From positions 1,192,635 through 1,242,457 of the forward strand of contig MNCI01002923.1 of NCBI GenBank assembly GCA_015680685.1: a stretch of DNA of 49,823 nucleotides, given 5' to 3'. Origin of the DNA: Gnetum montanum (Eukaryota > Streptophyta > Gnetopsida > Gnetales > Gnetaceae). Positions within the stretch are counted from its first letter, which is position 1. Each line of letters begins with the position of its first letter. Positions 19,941 through 31,125 of the stretch are shown one piece after another. The notes beneath the pieces were generated by a model. That model had not been told where the DNA came from and searched no databases. It saw only the letters and a list, made by a program, of their open reading frames with translations. The position numbers were made by a program, and so were the translations under genes.

Positions 19941-21468
19941 TAATATATGGACAATCATGCATAATATCTCAGATCTCCTCCTTCCAACTCAATCATGGGG
20001 GAACTGGCCATCCATGCTAATCATATATGTGGCTTCTCAGTTTTTCTATTTTTTGTTTTACACATTTTTTTATTTTGAAACTTTTTTCTATTTACACCAT
20101 TTTTTGTTTTACACAATCATTAGTACATTTAAATTTTTCTTAAATATTTTACACTTTCTTATATATCTTACTTTATTTTAGTGTGATTTTCTAATTTTCA
20201 TTAATAAATGTACTTTATGCCAATAGGACATAGTGGTGCTCTAGCTGTTACTAATGGTGGTTTATCCTTAATGTTTTGTTTGCTAATGTCTAGTTTCTAT
20301 TTTTGATTTTTTGTATTGATGGCTAAGACATGGTTTCTTTTTCATGGAACAGGCAGTGAGTCCACGACATCTACCCATCCACAAACCCTATGGTTTTTCT
20401 TATTTTGGAAGTATGAGGTCCCTTTCATTAAATAAAATTTTAATAAATTTATGACCTTTATAGTTTCCAGAATTGGGAAGGATTCAAAGGTTTGCATAGG
20501 GTGTGACTTTAAGGGGACTCAATACTCTTTGTACTATTCTACTTACTTGGGTCCATGAGTGTTTTCATGGATTTTTTACCATTATATGTTGACCAATAAT
20601 AGGAACTTGAATAAGTCTTTACATGGTGTGGTTCCCATCCAAAAGGAAAAAAAGAAGAAGAAGAAGAAGAAGAAAAATTAAAACAAAACAAATATGATGG
20701 AAATTCAAAGCACATCCCTTAGACAAATAAACATGCTACAAGCACTGGTTATGGAACTAGAAAGAGATGTTACCCATGCCTGAAGATCCCCTCTAACTAA
20801 GGCCCTCTCTTACTTCCTACTTCTCTTTTCTTCTTCTTATGGAATAATTATTATTCTATAGGAGCACTCTTGTGTCTTAAGGGAGTGGATCAATCTTGGA
20901 GTGACGATGCAAAGTCATTGAAAGTGGTTGCTTTTGGTCTAGACTAAGGAAAAATATTTTTAGGTCATTTAAACACAAATCCACAAGGGACTTCTTATGA
21001 CCTTAGTTTAGAATTCCATTCCACCGTCTTCATCATTCGTCCATGCTACCATAACTCATCTTACTATTAGTATTCATGTTCTTGTTTGGTGTCTTTATCT
21101 GAAGTACTTGAATTATTTGGTAGAATATTCCAAGTTTTGGTCCTTAACATCCATCAACATTAATCACCTATGAGGCCCACAGACTCCTTAGGTTGAGGTT
21201 ATGCAAAGGAAAACAAGGCACGTTCCTACTATGGGGAAGATCCACTTGCCTATCTCTTGGTTAGGTTCATTAAACACCTTATACTTAGGCATTCTTGCAA
21301 TTAGAACATTTCATACACCCATGTTCTATGTTTAACCATGTGTAACTAAAATAATCAATCCACCATGGTCCAACCATAGACAAGTGTAACTAACTAACGA
21401 GATAAGATATTCAAATATTCAAAGTTACATATTCTATCTTCTAATCCATGGATGTGTTATGACCATAG
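19941..21468 (+). other. Element F spacer between integrase and extra ORF
   Basis: The first 260 bp are T-rich with recurring TTTTACAC; the same tract follows integrase in R1. The rest is non-coding and alignable by eye to 31,126-32,900 of R1. It holds a (GAA)n microsatellite at 20,651-20,675 that R1 lacks. It could contain the promoter or splice acceptor for the downstream ORF, but nothing decisive is visible. Confidence 0.5.
20651..20675 (+). repeat. GAA microsatellite
   Basis: About eight AGA/GAA triplets in the F spacer; absent at the matching place in R1, so it expanded after the copies parted. Confidence 0.85.
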
Positions 21469-24332
21469 ATGACACCAAAAGACAAACACACAGAGAAAGG
21501 AGGACCATCTCAACCAAGGGAGAAATAGCCAAGAATAGGAAGGGGCCAAGGATAGGCCTAGGAAGAACCAATTACAACCCATGCCATGGGTCCTTTTAGG
21601 GAAGAGGCTGAAGTGGATTCCATTCATTAGATTCTACAACCAGTAGTAGCAATAGAACATTTCCACCTAGATGAGGCACTGGCTCAACAAGAAAACCTTG
21701 AGGTTACCTTGATGGAGGCCTACCTAAATCAAATTAGATCAAGGAAGGTCCAAAAAATAGTGCTCCAAGAGATAAAATTTGGTTCTTTCTTGGAGCAAGC
21801 ACCTAATGAGATACAAGATGAACTAAGGACCTCTCCCATGTTGCGATTTATCACTTACAATGGGGAGTGGTATATGGGAGAGAAGTTCTTATTTTGGAAT
21901 AATAGGTAGGCTAGTTTAATGGTCAAAACCAAGGACATCTCAGTGTCCTACTCGGTGTTGGCCATTGTTGAAGCACTTGGGTTACCAAAAACTAGGATGA
22001 ATCTCACCAAGATTCCAATGTAGGTGAACCCCAACATCAAAAAGGAATGGATGTAGTAATGCTATGATGTTGACCACAAGAAGTATGGCATACTCACACT
22101 GGCAGAAAGAATTCACTACAAGAATGCAGCCTTTTACCTAAACCCCATAATGAGGCCTAGCAAGATCACTATCATTTCTACTCATGCATGCATTACTTTG
22201 AGTGGGAGATTCGATATCAACCTTCCATAGTTTATCTATTTGGGGATAGAGAAGTGATTAAAGGAAAATGAACATGGAAGAAAGACACTCCCCTTCCCAT
22301 GCCTCATCAAAAAATTATGTCGAAGCAAAGGGATAGTCCACTATACAAATGATGTTGTCCAATGTGCTTTGAATACTAATTAGGCAAAGATGATAAAGGA
22401 AAAAATGCCTACAACAACCATTCAAGAAGAGGAGCAATAACCATCACCTCCACCTACCACTTAGAAAACTATGTCAAATGTCACTACAACATCCTAACGG
22501 TTGCATGAGTATCGAGAATGGCTCTTGAGCGAGGAGCAATGAGTAGGCATGAGTGATGGGGACCCATTTGTGTACCAGCCAATAATGAGTCACCTAAATG
22601 AGATGGCCCAAATAGTCAGCTTGATGGGACTAGGTGGATCCATTTTTTCTACACAAAGAATGCAGTTGTTTACAAGGTCAAATCCTACCAAAGAGGTAAC
22701 AATACCTCTCTCAAAATAGTGCCACTCCCAAAGATTTTTGGGAACATCATGACTTTCTTAGTGCACTTAGAGAAAGGTGAAGGGGAAATAGTATTGGTGA
22801 TGTAGCAGTAAGGATAATAAATAGTAGTAGAGATGGTTGAAAGGATTACCAAAATACTCAATATACTTGCAATGTCTGTAGTAGATGTCACTACACTCAA
22901 AGATGTGTAGACATCCATAGGGATCATAAGTGGTAGATTAAGCACAACACAATGAAGAATTTTTGGATCGACTAGTGGAAACTGGATAACTACTTTCAAA
23001 TGCCTTTGATCTTCTAGATAGTATTACTGCAGCCCAGTTAGAGGTTCTAGAGCAAGGGAAAATATCATTATTTTAGAAGGGCAACTCAAAATATTCAAGG
23101 AGCTAAATCAATACTTGGCTATTGAATTTTTTGAATTAAAATCCTAGATTATTGACCCTACGTTTATCAACCTAGCATTGACAAGAGATGAAGCTCTTGA
23201 ATAGCTTCACAACAGGCTAAAATTGGTTGAGGGTGTAATGGAGATAGTGATGTTCTACTAATCCTTGGTAGAGGCCACCCAACATAAGATTCAAAAGGCC
23301 TTGGATCTAACCTGCTAAGAGAGTATGCAACTAACCATAGAAAACCATCACTTTAAAAATGTTGATGTGCATAAACAATAATTGACCAACTTTATCCATC
23401 AATAGCAAGAGAAACTAGCTAGAGCAAACACAAAGTTAAGGAGATTAGCAGTTGCGAAAAGCAACCTCTCCATAGAGGAGGTCCATGCCCTTTTTCAAAA
23501 GACTGCAATAGAGGTAGACACTTGGAAATTAGAGGCTCTCAAATGCAAGAGAGTTAAGGATCACTACAAAGACCAGGTTAGTCTATAGAAAGAAGTAAAT
23601 GATAAACATATTCAAGTGGTAAAGGTAAAGGTGAATGAGATCCTTCAACAACTCTAACAAGGATGCGAATTGTGGTAGCCCACCATTGATGGGAATGATT
23701 AGTATAATAAGGTAGAAATTTTCCTAAAGGATTGGTAGATAGACAAAATGAAAAAATACATGAAGTTGGCCAATATTCCATATGTGAACTTAGCTATGTT
23801 GATTTCCAGATGGCCATGGTTAAAATTGGAAGAGCAACTGCCTAGCTTGTACTTATTGTATGAGGCCGAGTTCAAGCACCATTAGGAGACCAAGAAAAAG
23901 CATGCAATGGAAAATGCTGAACTTGAGGTTCTCAATGGAAAATACACTAATAAGAGATCTGTTGCCAAGAACTTGGCCAAAAGAATGAATGACTACCATG
24001 AGCCACAAAATGCACTGAGGGTGTTCGATGTTGAATGCAAAAAATTCACTACCTAGTTTGTCAACCTCAAGGAGCTATTTCTAGTAATGTCCTATTTGTG
24101 GGATATTCCCATTTTAGCCCACATTGGTGATGTTCCATGGATTGTGAATGATTCTTGAAGTAAGGAGAAGAAGATGAAAGCATTACTAGATGCCTTTTGC
24201 CTTTCATTGGAGATTGCAACCATAGTATGATATTCATAGCCACCTCAACCACCACGTGTCCCCAAAGCTAGCAAAGGTCCTTCAGAACCTCAAGAGCCTT
24301 TACTACCTAGGACTGTTTTATCTTCTCAATGA
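21469..24332 (+). pseudogene. Element F extra ORF after integrase (about 950 codons)
   Basis: It starts at ATG 21,469 (MTPKDKHTEKGGPSQP); R1 has the matching start MTPKEKHA with the same ACCATAG before it. The N-terminal third has a globular look: SFLEQAPNEIQDELRTSPML, then KDISVSYSVLAIVEALGL. The middle has STHACITLSGRFDINLP and PFPCLIKKLC, a layout faintly like the 'putative plant transposon protein' domain of Athila-related elements (inference). The last 350 codons are charged and helical, probably coiled coil, ending in a conserved VPW-x-V segment and a Pro-rich tail. There is no clear signal peptide or membrane span, so I do not call it an envelope. More than 30 stops. Confidence 0.7.
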
Positions 24333-24556
24333 CCTTCATGCTATTAGAGGATGCGTTATTTAGTTTTGAGTAGTCATGTCATGGTATTCAATTTTGTGTC
24401 ATGAACACCATCAATTTTATAATGATGTTGACTTGTACACTTGAGTAGTTAGTTTTGTTATGTTAGTTTCTTATGTCAAGAGATAGTCAATAATCCCATA
24501 CCTTTCCAATTTTTTAAAGGAACTCGAGGAAAAGTTTTTATTTAGTTGTGGAGGTA
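24333..24556 (+). other. Element F 3' untranslated region with weak polypurine tract
   Basis: The short purine stretch TGTGGAGGTA directly precedes the 3' LTR; R1 has GCAAGGATTA at the same place. Both follow TTTTTATT and are probably decayed polypurine tracts. Confidence 0.45.
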
Positions 24557-25467
24557 TGATGAGCATCAAAGTGTCATATCAACAAGCCTCCATTGATGTG
24601 GCCTTGTCAACGAGCCCCCATCTACATGGTGGTGCCCTATCGACAGGGTTGTGTCGACGTAGCATTTGATGCATTTATAGGATCCCATCAATGTAGCTCC
24701 ATAATAAAGTGTATAAATACATGCTCACTATCCATGTTTATGGGAGGTCAAGTCATATTTGTAGCTGAGCTCTTGCAGTTTTATCATTGGAGAGTTAAAA
24801 TATTTCTCTGAGTGCCCACAATAGGAGTTAGAAAGTATATGGATCTTTATTCAAGCATTGATGTACTTGACCATACTAGTCTGCATGGCAATAAAGACAA
24901 GCCTTTTGATCAAACCTTGCAACACTTGGAATAGATTAATGATTTATTTCTATTACTTTGTTCATCAATTATGAAATTAATTAAGTTAAACTAGACTTTA
25001 ATTGATTAATTAAGTAATAAAGCTAAATATATTAAACACATAAGTATGACTACTTTGAGCATAACACAGAGCACTTGGTAATCCCACAAGTGCTTAACAC
25101 ATGGTAGCCTAGCAATGTTTTATGTGTTTAGGATGTGTACGAAATGTGTGATTGGATACTTATTTTGGATTAGTTAGAGATTCCTTAATTAGTAGATTAA
25201 ATTAGCTATTAAATTACTTCATTTCTCTATTTTAAAGCACTGGGAACATAAACCATAAAATAATAAAAATCATATGCCTTGATTACACTTAACCATACCT
25301 TTGTACATTACAAGTGTAATTAGGAAGACAATGAATGACTATTATGGCAAGTTCACTTCCTAGAAGCTAGTGCATCGAAAAACATAGAGTCCATGGAATT
25401 TGACTAGATCGCATGTGAACGCTTAGTGATTCACATGGTTGAGTGTAGAGGTACTCAATACTCATTA
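24557..25467 (+). repeat. Element F 3' LTR (911 bp)
   Basis: Starts TGATGAGCATC and ends ACTCATTA just before CCTTA. It aligns with 12,923-13,822 throughout; the AT core near 24,960-25,050 is nearly identical while the first 100 bp and the U5 differ at many sites. TATA box at 24,711. Confidence 0.92.
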
Positions 25468-25472
25468 CCTTA

Positions 25473-27195
25473 CATTGTCACTATGGATGTCCATGACATT
25501 GGAAGGGAAATCAAGTGAAGAAAGGTGAAAGAAAAGATACTATCAAAGATGTTATAAAGAAAGTGGATGCATGTGTGGGAGTAGTTGAGATGGATAATGG
25601 TGATGAAACTATAGTAGTGGGCAGTAGTTTGAAGGTGGGTCTAAGATGCACCTCTCAAGATGCTTGCTTGAGGTCGACTATGAAAGAGGTAAAATCACTT
25701 CTACATTTACTTCGGACTAGTTCCTACATAATGATAGGGCAAACACCACAAATTTGGATGAGGTTTTGAGAAGGGTAATACATACATTCATAAGGCTAAT
25801 ATTGGATTCTTAGCAGGATTTAGCAATAAAGCTAAATAATATTTTGTTAATAAATCTCTACCAAGAATTTATATGTAATGATAAATAATATTAATATATT
25901 TACTTTAAGTAGCTTTTATGTTTGTAATTTCATATTAGAATGTATGAGGAAGCAAATTCTAAAGAGAAAGAGGAGCATTTATACATTTATAAATATTTCG
26001 TTGTAAAATATTTATTATTCATGAGAATTTAGAAATATTCTGTAGGACAAGATTAATTACTAAATCTAGGATTAGTTATTCTTGTTATCATGTCATGGAT
26101 TTTAATGATATGACCAAAATTATCATAGAATGCATTAAATCTACCAAGATGGTAAACTAGCTAATTTCTAATACAATAGAAGAACTAAAATTCAATACAT
26201 TTTTTTAAAATTATATTAACCAAATTATAAATATATAACTAAACTAGTAATTCATCATCAACTATGTTTTAAACAGTAATTTTGTGGTGATCAATTATAA
26301 GAATTCCATCTTCAGTTCTTCCATTAGTTCATTAGTGTGAAGGTCTTAGGATGAGGTTTCTTTAAATATAGCTTATACTCTTTAAGAATTTTATTGCTTC
26401 GTGTTTGTTTCTATACTTGAAATTTTTGTTGTGTTTGATGCCTTTAATGGGTCCAACTACTTGCACTGCATAGTAAACAAACCATTATTGTCATCATGGA
26501 AAAGGTTTGGACTTTATGGCTTCTTCAAAAGTTCAATTTTCCTAGCTGCGGTTGTTTATTCTATTTGTGTAGGGGTGCTTTATGCTTGTGGAGGACCTGT
26601 ATGAGCTACATTATGCTTGTAGAGAACTTGTATTATTCTAAGATTATTTGACATACACTAATGGTTAAAATTATTTATTAGAAATTTTCATTAAGAGGGT
26701 TGATTATATACTACTATTGAAAAATGGATTTTGAATTTTCTGTCGTATTTCACAAAGAAGATGATCAATTGGATATGGGAAGATCCATCTCACAAGTAGG
26801 ATAAGTGCCTAAGAGGAGGACAACTAAATACTGAGAGGTCCATCTCAAAAGGATGTAGGGAGGTTAATCTTGAAGGAAGGAGAAGCAACCAAGAGGAGGG
26901 CAACTAGATATGAGGAGATCCATCTCAAAGGAAAGATAAGTGCCAAAGAGGAAGGCAAGGTCAAGGTAGACAGAATAGGAGCTTAAGGTAGCACATGCAA
27001 TTGGATCATTAAGGAAGAGTTTGAAGTCTTGTCTCTCATGCAACTAGGCCCCTCAAGGATGAGCCAAAAGTGGAGTCCCTCTATCAAATCCTAACTAAAG
27101 AAATCAGACAATTCATAGAAGATGAATTGCTTAGATGTATGCCAAGCTTAAAAATCACATTGATAGAATAGGTGAGATGAACTACTTAGACATAG
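25473..27195. other. Unassigned DNA between elements F and R1
   Basis: Contains an unidentified 84-codon plus frame (25,515-25,769; KDVIKKVDACVGVVEMDNGD) and an imperfect repeat at 26,780-26,960. The rest is AT-rich with no recognised gene. It may be old host DNA or the remainder of an earlier element that F and R1 entered. Confidence 0.35.
26780..26960. repeat. Imperfect triplicated segment
   Basis: GATCCATCTCA or GGTCCATCTCA occurs at about 26,782, 26,838 and 26,918, each followed by AAGAGGA-GGCAA-type sequence. Spacing is irregular (about 56 and 80 bp). Confidence 0.5.
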
Positions 27196-28075
27196 TGATA
27201 AGTGACAAGTATAGCCTATGCCCAACCATATGAATCACAAGCATTACACATGATCCAGTTGAATTCCAAGGACTTCTAGCCTTCTATGTACATCAATCTC
27301 TAGGAGGTAAAACTAACTATTGTAATCATTGTCTTTCTAGTTACACTTGTGAGTACAAGTGTATGGTTAAGTATAACAAAGGAAAATGATTTTTATCATT
27401 TTTATCATTTTTGTGTTTTAAGTTGCCTAAGAATAAAGAATTGTGAATAAAGATATTTAATTTCTAATTTAATATAATCAACTAGCTAACACTTAACTAA
27501 TCTTAACATAAGCATTCATTCCCACTTGGAATACACATCCTGAATACGTATAACACTATTAGGTTATCAAATTTTAAGCATTACAGGGATTACTAAGTGT
27601 TACACATATGCTTGAAGTGGTTGTACTTATGTGCTTTAATTAATTACTATTTAATTTATCTTAATTAATTAATTCTAAAACATTAAAGGAAATTTTGTAA
27701 AATATTAAATTCATAAAGGAAACAATTAATTTTGTCTAAGTGCTACAAGGTTTATTAGAAAGCTTGTCTTTATTATGGCACACACTGTAATGCTTAGGTA
27801 CAATAATGCCCGAACAAAGATCTATATACTCTTTGACTCCTACTGTGGACACTTAGAAAATATTCTAACTTTTGAATGATAAAACTACAAGATCTTCACT
27901 ACAACTATGAAATTTGATGCCATAAATGTAGATGAAGGCATACATTTATAGGCAAAAATAGGAGGGCCCATTGATAAGTACACATCAATGGAACAAACCC
28001 CATGTCGATGAGATCTCATCAATAGGGTTACATCGACAACATCTCGTCTTCATAGCCAACTATGATGCTTCATCA
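27196..28075 (-). repeat. Element R1 3' LTR (880 bp)
   Basis: On the minus strand it starts TGATGAAGCATC (28,075) and ends CACTTATCA (27,196). It matches the F LTRs: TATA GCCTATAAATG, the TTTTATCATT-x-AAAAGTTAGAATATTTTCT block, and the TTAATTAATTAAG core. The next five bases on the plus strand are CATAG; the pentamer TTAGA lies just beyond. Confidence 0.85.
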
Positions 28076-28305
28076 TAATCCTTGCAACTTAATAAAAACT
28101 CATCCTTAAGTTCTTTACAAAATCTAGAAAGGTATGAAATTATTGAAACACAAAATAAACACACAAATAACATGACAAAACTAAGTGCCTAAGTGTACAA
28201 TTTTACAATGATTATAAAATTTTGGTGTTGAGGACATCAAAATTGAACATTAGGATAAAAATAACAAGCATAATTCCTTAAATGGCATAAAGATATTTGC
28301 AAAGA

Positions 28306-31125
28306 TCAAATGGTCCTAGGTAGTGAAGGTTTTAGAGGCTCTAAAGGACCTTCTCCTACTTCAAGTGCATGTGGTGGTTGAGGTGGTTTTGGTTGTCTTG
28401 CAGCAACTGTAACTTCTAGTGGAAGATGAAAGGTGTCTAATAGTGCCTTCATCTTCTCTACCTTTTCCTTGGGATCATTCACATTCCATGCAACATCTTG
28501 AATGTGGGAAAAAGTGGGAACATCCCATGGATAGAGCATTGCTAAGAATAGCTCCTTATTGTTGATAAACTAGGAAGTGAAAAGTTTGCACTCAACATCA
28601 AATTCCTTGACTACATTCTACAACTCTTGGTAGTCATTCATCCTCTTTGTCTCAATAGTTGATTGTTGATAGTGAATCTTGCCTTAAGAACCTCGAGTTT
28701 AGCATTGGAAATCTCAAGCTTTTTCTTGGTGTCTTTATGATGCTTGAACTTTTTCTTGTACAATAAGTATGAGCTAGCCACTTGTTTCTCCAATTCTTAC
28801 CATGGTCATTTGGTAGTTAGCATCACTAGGTTTGCATAACAAAGAGTGCTAAGCTCCATGTACTCCATCATCTCCTTGATCTACAACTCTTTCACAAAGA
28901 TTTCTACTTTATTGTTGTCATTTAGCCCATCAGAGATAGGCTACCATACATCACCTTCTTCCTCAAGCTACTAGAGGGCCTCATCGACTTTTTCCTTCAT
29001 CATATGGATGTGTTTTTCATTAATTTCTTTTTATAGACTAACCTAATCTCTATAGTAATTTTTTACTAATCTCAAAATTGAAAGACTATCTTTATTGTAG
29101 ATTTTTAATGAAGTTCTTAGACTTCCTCCATGGAGAGATTTTTATTTTCAGTTGCCAATCTCCTAAATTCATTGTTCACCCTAGCTAGCTACTCCTACTA
29201 TTGATGAATAAAATCTTGCATCTACTACTTTTGCACATCAACATTCTATAGGTAATGGTTTTTTGTAGTCAAAATTGCATTCTCATGGTGCATCTAGATC
29301 AAGTCCTTCTAAATGATGTACATCTTGGTATTATTCATGGATTGTTCAAAGATGGTTGTCCCTGTCTCGTTCTCAACCTTTTTGATCCTATCTTCAAGTT
29401 TCTTCAAGGATTCACCCTTTTTTAGTATAGGGTTGAGAAACAGAGGATCAACGAGGTTGGCTCTTAATTTAATAACCTCCAAAGCCAAGTGTTGATTTTG
29501 TACTTGGGAATTTTAGATTTTCCCCTTCAATATGAAACACCTACCCTTTTCCTCAAGCAACTATGATTGGGTAGTAGTGATAGTATTTGTAAGGTCAAAG
29601 ACATTTGGAATTGGTTACCCAGTTTCCACTAGTTAGACCAATAACTGCTCATGCTAGGTTACACTTAATTTACTGCTAACTATTTTGATGAATGTCTATA
29701 TATCTCTAAGTGCATAAACTTTTAGTACAGATGCCTTTTCTACATTCAATGCTTTGACAATCCTATTAGCAACCACATCTACTGCTATCTCTTACTCATG
29801 GTGCTGCATCACCAAGATAGTTGTTCCCTCACCCTCCTCTAGATGCACCAAAAAATATCGATGTTTCTAGAGACTTCTGGGAATTACTACTATTGTGAGG
29901 GAGATATTGTTATCTCTTGGGCATCAAGATTTGCTACTATTCTTTGGGTTGAGAAAATTGTCCCACCTTCCTCCATTTGACTAATTGTTTGAGCCACTTC
30001 TTTAAGGTGATTCATTGTTGGGTGATACATAGATGGATCATCGCCACTCATTCCTACTTGCTACTCTTGCTCTTGAAAAAGCTACTCTTGGATCTCATGC
30101 ATGCACTTAAGGGTAGTGCAGGCCTTCGATGTTGTTTTGTAAATGGGTGGTGAAGGTGGTGGTTGGTACTCCTCTAGATGATTTTGGTAGACACCTTATC
30201 CTTCATCATCTTCACCCAAGAAGTAGATAGAACATGTTGGATAGTGTCATTTGTGTAGCATGTTATGACTTCCATCTTGCATAATTTTTGGATGAGGCAT
30301 GGAAAGGGGAGTGCCTCCCTTCCATGTTCATTTTCTTTAAACTGTTCCTCTATCTCAAGATAGATTAGCTATGGAAAATTGATTGGGAATCTACCACTTA
30401 AAGTAACACATGCATGGGTGGAGAAGGTTGTGATTTTTCTTAGCCTCACCATTAGATTGAGGTGAAAGGTCACAATCTTGAAATATGCATGCTTCACCAT
30501 GGTGAGTGCACCAAACTCCTTACGATCTACTCCATAACATTGCCACATCCATTCTTTCTTGATGCTAGGATTTGTATGCATTGGGATTTTAGCTAAATTT
30601 TCCCTAGTTTATGGTAACCCAGGGCCTTTGTAATGGTTTTCAATGAGTAGGACATTGAAATGTCCTTGATCTTAACCATTGAACTAGCCTACTAATTGTT
30701 CCAGAATAAGTATGTTTCTCCCATGTCCCACTCCCTATTAGAAGTGATTGTGGACCACATGGGATAGCTTTTGTAGTTGAGCTTTAACTTTTGGAGGTGC
30801 AAACACCAAAAAAGATCCAAAGTTTAATTCTCAAAGCACCAATTTTTGGACCTCCTTGTTCACAATTTACTTGAGGCAAGCCTCCGTCAAGGTAACCTTA
30901 AGGTTCAATCTATGCTTTGATGCCTCATCTCCGTGAGACTATTTTGTTGCAATAGCTTCTTTAGGTAATCATCAAATAGATTCCATCTCAAGATCCTTCC
31001 ATAGAGATCCCATGACATGGGTCTCTACTTACTCATGGGGTTATTCGTAGCCCCTTCCTGTATGTGGTTATTTGTCCCTTGGTTGGGATGGTCCTCCTTC
31101 CTACGCATGCTTTTCCTTAGGTGTC
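28306..31125 (-). pseudogene. Element R1 extra ORF after integrase (about 940 codons)
   Basis: Homologue of 21,469-24,332, read on the minus strand from ATG 31,125 (MTPKEKHA) to the stop at 28,306. Shared landmarks: NPSIKKEWMWQCYGVD (F: NPNIKKEWM), FSTHACVTLSGRFPINFP, PFPCLI-x-KLC, and near the end PKEKVEKMKALLDTFHLPLE with a Pro-rich tail PKPPQPPHALE. The C-terminal half is charged and helical. The 77-codon C-terminal piece (28,539-28,306) and a 70-codon middle piece (30,581-30,369) are still open. The same length in both copies argues that this is one true protein. Function unknown. Confidence 0.7.

Larger units (their letters stand above)
12918..25472 (+). mobile_element. Element F: full-length Athila-like Ty3 retrotransposon with CCTTA target duplication
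   Basis: The element spans 12,923-25,467 (12.5 kb) and is bounded on both sides by CCTTA (12,918-12,922; 25,468-25,472). It has two direct LTRs, each starting TGATGAG and ending CTCATTA (probably once CTCATCA, giving a 7-bp inverted end). One base after the 5' LTR lies a decayed tRNA-Asp primer site. Gag, protease, reverse transcriptase, RNase H and integrase follow in Ty3 order, then a 1.5-kb spacer, an extra ORF of about 950 codons and the 3' LTR. Dozens of stops and visibly diverged LTRs show an old insertion. Confidence 0.92.

Noticed and set aside
19957-20181. A 74-codon hydrophobic frame after F integrase and a 79-codon one after R1 integrase (33,032-33,271 minus), looking like a shared membrane protein
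   Set aside because: The two starts are not in the same reading frame of the aligned DNA. The Phe/Leu/Tyr content follows from the T-rich tract alone.
21469-24332. Calling the extra ORF a viral-type envelope gene
   Set aside because: No signal peptide, fusion peptide or membrane anchor could be seen in either long copy.
25515-25769. A host gene between F and R1
   Set aside because: The 84-codon frame has no recognisable domain, no supporting exon structure and ends without continuation; too weak for a gene call.
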